Shown piece by piece: positions 30,199 through 34,457 of a stretch of DNA of 34,457 nucleotides; position 1 is the stretch's first letter, and each line of letters opens with the position of its first letter. Below the pieces are notes generated by a model, which was not told where the DNA came from, made no database searches, and saw nothing but the letters and a program-made list of their open reading frames with translations. The DNA is from Lachnospiraceae bacterium (GTDB taxonomy: Bacteria; Bacillota; Clostridia; Lachnospirales; Lachnospiraceae). The stretch covers positions 1 to 34,457 of the forward strand of contig JAFTAU010000009.1 of NCBI GenBank assembly GCA_017455435.1, read 5' to 3'. The translations under genes were made by a program, and so were the position numbers.

Positions 30199-30999
30199 AT
30201 GGATAGGGCGCTGATTGAAAAACACTTAAAGACAAAAAGGCTCGGGCAGAAACTCGGGCTTTTTGACAGAATAGAGTACTCAACAAACGACGCAGTTTTT
30301 GAGCTCGCCGGTGAGGGGGCTTCTCACGGAACCACTGTTATAGCGGGAGTTCAGGAAAACGGGAAAGGCCGGCTCGGCAGAACCTGGCTTAGCGGGGAAG
30401 GTTCGCTCGCCATGAGCATCCTGCTGCGGCCGGATATGCCGGCGCACGAGCTTCCGCCACTCACGCTCGTGTGCGCCTTGTCGGTGCGCCGCGCCATTAC
30501 AGGCTTTGGCGGGAACGGAGCCGTCCGCGTGAAATGGCCGAACGATATTCTTGTTTACGGGAAAAAGGTCTGCGGCATTCTGCTCGAGCAAAGGACGGTT
30601 TCGTCGAAAAACTGCGTAGTGGCGGGACTCGGAGTAAACGTTTCGCAGGAATCATTTCCGGATGATTTGTCCGGCGCGGCTTCCTTGCGGCTTTCCGGGA
30701 TAAATGCCGAAAGAGAGGCTCTGGCAGCCGAAGTGCTCAACCACTTTGAAGAGGATTACGAAAAATTTGTCCGGGGAGGGTTTGAACCCTTCGTGAGCGA
30801 ATACACAGCATGCATGGCCGGAGTCGGAGAGCGTGCCGACGTTTTGGACAGCGCGGTTTCAGGCGGCGACAAGGAAGCCGCTCCCATCGCGGCGTCCGGT
30901 GTGTGCAGGGGTGTTGACACTGAGGGCAGGTTCCTTCTGGAGCTGCCGGACGGAGAAAGACTCGCTTTTGCCGGAGGAGAAATCAGTATCAGGAGTTGA
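30199..30999 (+). CDS. birA: Biotin-[acetyl-CoA-carboxylase] ligase, without HTH domain
   Basis: The 266-residue enzyme activates biotin and attaches it to carboxylase carrier proteins. Motifs are TTVIAGVQENGKGRLGRTW (biotinyl-AMP loop; commonly GRGRxGR), KWPNDI (about residue 112), VCGILLEQR and GLGVNVSQ. It lacks the N-terminal helix-turn-helix of bifunctional BirA, so it cannot act as the biotin operon repressor. A C-terminal SH3-like domain (GVCRGVDTEGRFLLELPDGERLAFAGGEISIR) is present. No clear ribosome binding site is seen; it is probably coupled to the upstream gene. Confidence 0.93.
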   Translation: MDRALIEKHLKTKRLGQKLGLFDRIEYSTNDAVFELAGEGASHGTTVIAGVQENGKGRLGRTWLSGEGSLAMSILLRPDMPAHELPPLTLVCALSVRRAITGFGGNGAVRVKWPNDILVYGKKVCGILLEQRTVSSKNCVVAGLGVNVSQESFPDDLSGAASLRLSGINAEREALAAEVLNHFEEDYEKFVRGGFEPFVSEYTACMAGVGERADVLDSAVSGGDKEAAPIAASGVCRGVDTEGRFLLELPDGERLAFAGGEISIRS

Positions 31000-31001
31000 T
31001 T

Positions 31002-31337
31002 ATGGAAAAGAAAACGCTTTGCGGAGCCAATTCGTATCAGGAAAAATACTATTTTAATGAAGATTTTTCGGAGCTGCCCGAGGAGGTCAAAAACGAGCTC
31101 AAGGCCGCCTGCGTTCTTTTTACGGAAGAAGCCGGAGGGATAATCACGATGGACTTTGACGCGGAAGGCAGCCTGCTGGTCAATATCGCATCGGATGAGA
31201 GAGACTATCTTTATGACGAAATCGAGGCTCAGCTCCTGGTGAGAAAACTCCTTTCCGAAAAGTCGGAGCTGTTTGAAAAACTCGAGCTCTATTTCAGGGC
31301 GAAAAGCAGGCTTCAAAAAAAGGACGGCGCGAATTGA
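31002..31337 (+). CDS. Conserved Clostridia protein (DUF6145-like)
   Basis: ATG 31002 is chosen because AGGAG lies 6-7 nt upstream. The 111-residue acidic protein contains LCGANSYQEKYYFNEDFSELPEEVKNELKAACVLFTEEAGGIITMDFD, which I associate with the DUF6145 family, and ends in a long charged helix. It has no signal or membrane segment. The stop overlaps the TTG start of the dihydrouridine synthase gene. The function is unknown; it is part of the tRNA-modification/birA gene string. Confidence 0.75.
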   Translation: MEKKTLCGANSYQEKYYFNEDFSELPEEVKNELKAACVLFTEEAGGIITMDFDAEGSLLVNIASDERDYLYDEIEAQLLVRKLLSEKSELFEKLELYFRAKSRLQKKDGAN

Positions 31338-32293
31338 GGATAAAGAACCTCCAATTTGATACAGATTTTCCGCTGCTCCTCGCTCCCATGGCCGGCGTTA
31401 CGGATATGACATTCCGCTCGCTCTGCCGTGGCCTCGGGGCGGACCTTACCTGCACGGAAATGATCAGCGCCAAAGCGCTTTTTTACAAAAACTCAAAAAC
31501 GAATGAGCTGCTTGCAACTGCGCCGGGTGAAAGCCCCGTAGCCGCCCAGCTTTTCGGGTCGGATCCGGAGCTGATGGCCGATATGGCGCAGACGCTCGAG
31601 GACAGATTTGACATTATCGATGTGAATATGGGCTGTCCGGTAAACAAAATCGTTTCCAACAACGAGGGCTCGGCTCTTATGAAAGATCCGGAGCTTGCCG
31701 GCAGAATTATTTCTACCATGGCAAAAAAACTCAAAAAGCCTCTGACCGTCAAAATCAGATCCGGCTTTGATGTGGGAAGCGTAAATGCCGTGGAATTTGC
31801 CAGACGCCTCGAGGACTGCGGGGCGGACGCAGTCACGGTTCACGCCAGAACCAGAGAGCAGATGTACCACGGCCGTGCCGACTGGGATGTAATAAGGCGA
31901 GTTAAGGAAGCCGTCGGCATTCCGGTTATTGCAAACGGAGACGTTTTTAGCGGAGCTGACGCGCTCGCTATCAGAGAAAAAACCGGAGCCGACGCTGTGA
32001 TGATAGCCCGCGGAGCGCAGGGAAATCCGTGGATATTTGCCGGGACCCGGGCTATGCTGGACGGAAAGGAATATATTCCGCCGTCGCCGGAACAGAAAAA
32101 AGACCTGATTATCAGACACGCCCGCGGGCTCGCAGAAGAGAAGGGCGAATATTGCGGCATCAGAGAAATGCGAAAACACCTCGCCTGGTACACCGCCGGT
32201 ATGAAGGATTCGGCGGCTTTCAGGGAAAAGAGCAATTATATTTCCACGCTGAGTGAACTTATAAAACAAACGGAGGATTTTTTTAATGGCTGA
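31334..32293 (+). CDS. dusB: tRNA-dihydrouridine synthase
   Basis: The 319-residue flavoprotein reduces uridines in tRNA to dihydrouridine. It shows LLAPMAGVTDMTFRSLCRGLGADLTCTEMISA, the catalytic-cysteine block DVNMGCPVNKI (about residue 98), TVKIRSGFD, VTVHARTREQMYHGRADW (substrate histidines) and PVIANGDVFSGADA, VMIARGAQGNPWIF (FMN site). The start is TTG at 31334, overlapping the previous TGA; the next in-frame ATG would remove the essential N-terminal strand. The end overlaps greA by 8 nt. Confidence 0.94.
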   Translation: MRIKNLQFDTDFPLLLAPMAGVTDMTFRSLCRGLGADLTCTEMISAKALFYKNSKTNELLATAPGESPVAAQLFGSDPELMADMAQTLEDRFDIIDVNMGCPVNKIVSNNEGSALMKDPELAGRIISTMAKKLKKPLTVKIRSGFDVGSVNAVEFARRLEDCGADAVTVHARTREQMYHGRADWDVIRRVKEAVGIPVIANGDVFSGADALAIREKTGADAVMIARGAQGNPWIFAGTRAMLDGKEYIPPSPEQKKDLIIRHARGLAEEKGEYCGIREMRKHLAWYTAGMKDSAAFREKSNYISTLSELIKQTEDFFNG

Positions 32294-32786
32294 AAAAATG
32301 ACAGAAAAAGACATTGAGAAGATAAAGGCGGAGATAGAACACCGCATCCTGGTGGTCAGAAAGCAGGCGCTGGACGATGTAAAGGAGGCACGCTCGCACG
32401 GCGACCTGTCCGAGAACTTTGAATATCACGCCGCGAAAAAATTCAAAAATGAAAACGAAAGCAGGATAAGGTATCTCCAGAAGCTGCTCAAAACCGCGGA
32501 AGTGGTTGAGGATGTTTCAGCAGAGGACGAGGTGGGTCTGGACGACACCGTCGAGATCTATTTCCCCGATGATAATATTACCGAGGAATACAAGCTCGTA
32601 ACCAGTATCCGCGGAGACTCCCTCAGAAATCTTATTTCCATTGAATCTCCGCTCGGTAGAGCTATTCAGGGCAAAAGAGTGGGAGAGACAGCGATAGTGC
32701 GCCCCTCCGAGACGGTGTCCTTTAAAGTAGTGATTCAGGACATTGTAAAAGCCGACGACGAGGATGAAAATATCAGAACCTTCTGA
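32286..32786 (+). CDS. greA: Transcription elongation factor GreA
   Basis: The 166-residue protein rescues backtracked RNA polymerase. The N-terminal coiled coil (residues about 5-80) carries the tip sequence HGDLSENFEYHAAKKFKNEN with the acidic Asp/Glu pair that inserts in the secondary channel. The C-terminal FKBP-like domain has DTVEIYFPD, SPLGRAIQGKRVGETAIVRP. GGAGG lies about 10 nt before the ATG. It overlaps dusB and ends the operon. Confidence 0.95.
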   Translation: MAEKMTEKDIEKIKAEIEHRILVVRKQALDDVKEARSHGDLSENFEYHAAKKFKNENESRIRYLQKLLKTAEVVEDVSAEDEVGLDDTVEIYFPDDNITEEYKLVTSIRGDSLRNLISIESPLGRAIQGKRVGETAIVRPSETVSFKVVIQDIVKADDEDENIRTF

Positions 32787-32810
32787 CGCCGCCTGTCTTC
32801 AAACAATGCC

Positions 32811-32839
32811 TTGACCGCACGGTTTGTTTTTATTATAAT
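32811..32839 (+). promoter_or_regulatory. Promoter of the zinc-ribbon membrane protein gene
   Basis: TTGACC (32811-32816), 17-nt spacer, TATAAT (32834-32839). Confidence 0.75.
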
Positions 32840-32877
32840 CGTTTCATTACTAATCTTTACGAAAGAAGGAAATAAAA

Positions 32878-33426
32878 ATGTTTTGTCAAAACTGCGGAAG
32901 CCTGCTTCCTGAAAATGCAAAAGTTTGTCCCGAGTGCGGCACGCCCGTGAGCACCGAAGCTGCAGGCGGCGCAGCTCCCGAACCTAATGTCGCGCCCCAG
33001 CCGCAGCCTGTTCCTCAGCCGCAGCCTCATCCTGCGCCTCAGCCTGCATATCAGCCGCAGCCTCAGCCTGCACCTCAACCGGCATATCAGCCGCATCCCG
33101 CTTATACTGTTCAGCCGGAGCAGCCTCAGCCCAGGTCAAAAGGCCTTGCCATTACGGCGCTTATTCTGTCCATAGTATCGATAGTATGCTGCTGCATTCC
33201 GTTTTTACAGATTCCGCTTGCCCTGGCTGGATTGATTCTCGGCATTTGCGGTATCCGCTCCGGACTGAAAGCCATGGCTATTGTGGCCGTAATAATCAGC
33301 GCTCTTTCACTTGTTTTTGGAATAATAATGCTGCTGGTATTGCTGCTTTCACCAGAAAGCGTAACCTACAGTTACAATTTCAATGATGGCGATATTCAAA
33401 GATGGTTTGAAAACTTCTTCAGATAA
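32878..33426 (+). CDS. Zinc-ribbon / proline-glutamine-rich / DUF4190-like membrane protein
   Basis: The 182-residue protein has three parts. Residues 1-25 are a zinc ribbon (CQNCG...CPECG). Residues about 38-88 are a low-complexity Pro-Gln-Ala/Tyr repeat. Residues about 90-160 contain two or three membrane helices (ITALILSIVSIVCCCIPFLQIPLALAGLILGICGI...IVAVIISALSLVFGIIMLLVLLL), as in DUF4190 proteins. The C-terminus ends DIQRWFENFFR. It has its own promoter, an AGAAGGA site and a terminator. The function is unknown; such proteins probably act at the membrane with a cytoplasmic zinc ribbon. Confidence 0.8.
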   Translation: MFCQNCGSLLPENAKVCPECGTPVSTEAAGGAAPEPNVAPQPQPVPQPQPHPAPQPAYQPQPQPAPQPAYQPHPAYTVQPEQPQPRSKGLAITALILSIVSIVCCCIPFLQIPLALAGLILGICGIRSGLKAMAIVAVIISALSLVFGIIMLLVLLLSPESVTYSYNFNDGDIQRWFENFFR

Positions 33427-33447
33427 TAATCGCTAATCTATAATAAC

Positions 33448-33486
33448 AAAACCCCCTCTCACGGCTGATCCGAAAGAGGGGGTTTT
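33448..33486. terminator. Bidirectional terminator between the zinc-ribbon gene and ispD
   Basis: AAAACCCCCTCT (33448-33459) and AGAGGGGGTTTT (33475-33486) form a perfect 12-bp stem with a 15-nt loop; the A- and T-tracts make it work in both directions. Confidence 0.9.
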
Positions 33487-33500
33487 GATATATGAGTTGG

Positions 33501-33527
33501 AACACAGAGGGACAGTCCCCGTGTGTT
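33501..33527. repeat. REP-like imperfect palindrome
   Basis: AACACAGAGGGAC (33501-33513), a central A, and GTCCCCGTGTGTT (33515-33527) match as an inverted repeat in 11 of 13 positions. Elements of the form GGGACAGTCCC with ACAC/GTGT flanks are dispersed in several Firmicutes, and this one lies just outside a terminator, as REP elements often do. It is a single copy in this window. Confidence 0.5.
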
Positions 33528-33539
33528 TAAAATAATGCT

Positions 33540-34220
33540 TTACACAAATATCTTTTCCTTCAGCAGATATTCCGCGTAGGAAAAATCGTTTTTCGTGGTT
33601 ATCTTGATGTTGGTGTCATCGCCCGATACCAGCAGCACGTCTTTCCGGAAATATTCCAGCATCATGCAGTCGTCCGTCGCCTCGACGCCGGTGTATTCGA
33701 GGTGAGCTTTTACCAGGTCGCTGCGCCTGAAGCACTGCGGCGTCTGCACCAGCCAAGTGTTTGTACGCTTCGGAGTGCGCTGCACGAGCTGGTTTTCAAA
33801 AGCAATCTTGACAGTATCCTTTGAGCGGACGGCGATGGTGGCGCCGGGATAATCATCGAGGGCATTCAGGCAATCCGTGATGTAATACTCGCGGAGAAAA
33901 GGCCTGGCTCCGTCCTGAATGACGATGAGGTCGGCGTCCGTAGCCATGAGAGCATTGAGCACCGAGCCCCTGCGTGACGAGCCGCCGTGAATGACCTTGA
34001 ACGGCTTTCTGAGCCTCGACGTGTCTATCATACTGTCCTCGCCCTCACGCACAACGATAATCAGTTCGTCAATCTCCGGATGGGAGTCGAGAGCTTCGAG
34101 GCTGTATGAAATAACGGGCTTTCCGCCGAGCGGAAGATATACTTTATTAATTGAACCGCCGAATCTCGTGGCGTTTCCGCCTGCCAGCAGGATTCCGGCG
34201 ACTGACTTACGAAGATGCAT
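33540..34220 (-). CDS. ispD: 2-C-methyl-D-erythritol 4-phosphate cytidylyltransferase
   Basis: The 226-residue enzyme forms CDP-methylerythritol in the MEP route to isoprenoids. It has the nucleotide-binding AGILLAGGNATRFGGSINKVYLPLGGKPVI at the N-terminus, VIQDGARPF (about residue 99), and TPQCFR...ATDDCMMLEY near the C-terminus. GGAGG lies 6 nt before the ATG. The usual partner ispF is not adjacent; the upstream flank instead holds an insertion sequence. It ends at a shared bidirectional terminator. Confidence 0.93.
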   Translation of the reverse strand: MHLRKSVAGILLAGGNATRFGGSINKVYLPLGGKPVISYSLEALDSHPEIDELIIVVREGEDSMIDTSRLRKPFKVIHGGSSRRGSVLNALMATDADLIVIQDGARPFLREYYITDCLNALDDYPGATIAVRSKDTVKIAFENQLVQRTPKRTNTWLVQTPQCFRRSDLVKAHLEYTGVEATDDCMMLEYFRKDVLLVSGDDTNIKITTKNDFSYAEYLLKEKIFV

Positions 34221-34351
34221 CTTATTCCTCCAAAAAGCAAAACCATTCTATCACAGCCCGCTTCGTTTTTCATTAAAAAAATCATTATCCGGCGATTTGC
34301 CCTAAGGAGCCGTCTGTGTTGAGGTACAATAGATAGGTAACAAAAAAAGAA

Positions 34352-34423
34352 GCAAAGATTCTAACGATTTGGTACAATGTTAATCACCACAAAAAACAAA
34401 AGGACCAAAAGGAGAATCTTTGC
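34352..34423 (+). promoter_or_regulatory. Inverted repeat able to sequester the transposase ribosome binding site
   Basis: GCAAAGATTCT (34352-34362) and AGAATCTTTGC (34413-34423) are exact inverted copies. The right arm lies between AAAGGAG (34408-34414) and ATG 34424, so folding would hide the start. A candidate -10 box TACAAT (34373-34378) lies between the arms. Confidence 0.5.
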
Positions 34424-34457
34424 ATGGATATTGTAGCTCAGACCAGGTTTTGGCGTC
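34424..34457 (+). CDS. Transposase N-terminus (partial)
   Basis: Only eleven codons are visible (MDIVAQTRFWR). They follow AAAGGAG by 9 nt and resemble, from memory, the start of helix-turn-helix-containing DDE transposases of the IS481-like group (pattern with FWRQRV). The surrounding leader structure supports an IS gene. The family assignment is tentative because almost the whole protein lies outside the window. Confidence 0.45.
   Translation, partial: MDIVAQTRFWR

Larger units (their letters stand above)
34315..34457 (+). mobile_element. Left end of an insertion sequence (truncated by window)
   Basis: After the ispD upstream region the sequence changes to an AT-rich leader with GGTACAAT at 34323-34330 and 34371-34378, an 11-bp inverted repeat (34352-34362 and 34413-34423) and the start of a transposase gene. 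The exact terminal repeat and target duplication cannot be defined without the other end; 34315 is only an approximate boundary. Confidence 0.5.

Noticed and set aside
31493-32347. Minus-strand frame of 284 codons opposite dusB
   Set aside because: Shadow of dusB; composition (Ser/Phe/Arg-rich) is not protein-like and dusB motifs are complete.
32998-33125. Possible CRISPR-like or satellite repeat
   Set aside because: The CAGCCGCAGCCT-type repetition encodes a Pro-Gln-rich linker in frame; there are no unique spacers.

Overview
The window looks like the chromosome of an anaerobic Clostridia-type Firmicute, probably gut or rumen associated. The signs are the rpsF-ssb-rpsR ribosomal cluster, a DUF4364-type regulator, a Rho factor with a long basic and proline-rich N-terminal extension, a desulfoferrodoxin (oxygen defence of anaerobes), strong AGGAGG ribosome binding sites, and a tailed phage of a type common in Clostridia. 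It divides into a prophage end (1 to about 14.79 kb), an accessory and signalling region (14.8 to 21.7 kb), a housekeeping region (21.7 to 34.2 kb) and the left edge of an insertion sequence (34.3 kb to the end).

Prophage (1-14791). All genes are on the + strand in classical long-tailed (siphovirus) order: C-terminal part of the large terminase, scaffold, major capsid protein, three or four connector and neck proteins, tail terminator, major tail protein, tail chaperone pair with a probable programmed -1 frameshift, tape measure, distal tail protein, tail-associated protein, two baseplate or fibre proteins, a small membrane-anchored protein, holin and endolysin. No portal or minor head gene lies between the terminase and the scaffold. 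Only a 116-bp spacer is there, with a terminator whose 21-nt core recurs after the tape measure gene, so the prophage may be deletion-damaged. Downstream of lysis are a strong palindrome-bearing promoter, two tiny hydrophobic peptides and a small ribbon-helix-helix-like protein. The element ends at a 3' tRNA fragment followed by a host terminator, which I read as attR; integrase and the intact tRNA should lie to the left of the window.

Accessory and signalling region. Next to the att site is a Fic-domain protein with an N-terminal HTH domain and an operator-like repeat in its promoter. After a desulfoferrodoxin gene comes the most unusual part: four consecutive genes encoding a STAS anti-sigma-antagonist, a membrane-bound SpoIIE/RsbU-type PP2C phosphatase, a three-domain STAS + APH-like kinase + RsbW-like ATPase fusion, and a MATE transporter fused to an RsbW-like ATPase domain. 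Together they look like a self-contained partner-switching circuit whose output may be a membrane transporter rather than a sigma factor, since no sigma factor is visible nearby.

Housekeeping region. A minus-strand pncB-plsC pair converges on the signalling operon. Then come an MgtC-family membrane protein, rpsF-ssb-rpsR, a convergent DUF4364 gene, and a long + strand run: rho, trpS, tadA, a small membrane protein, birA, a DUF6145-like gene, dusB (TTG start) and greA. A zinc-ribbon/proline-rich/membrane protein and the convergent ispD share a bidirectional terminator. The window ends in the first codons of an IS transposase whose ribosome binding site can be sequestered by an 11-bp inverted repeat.
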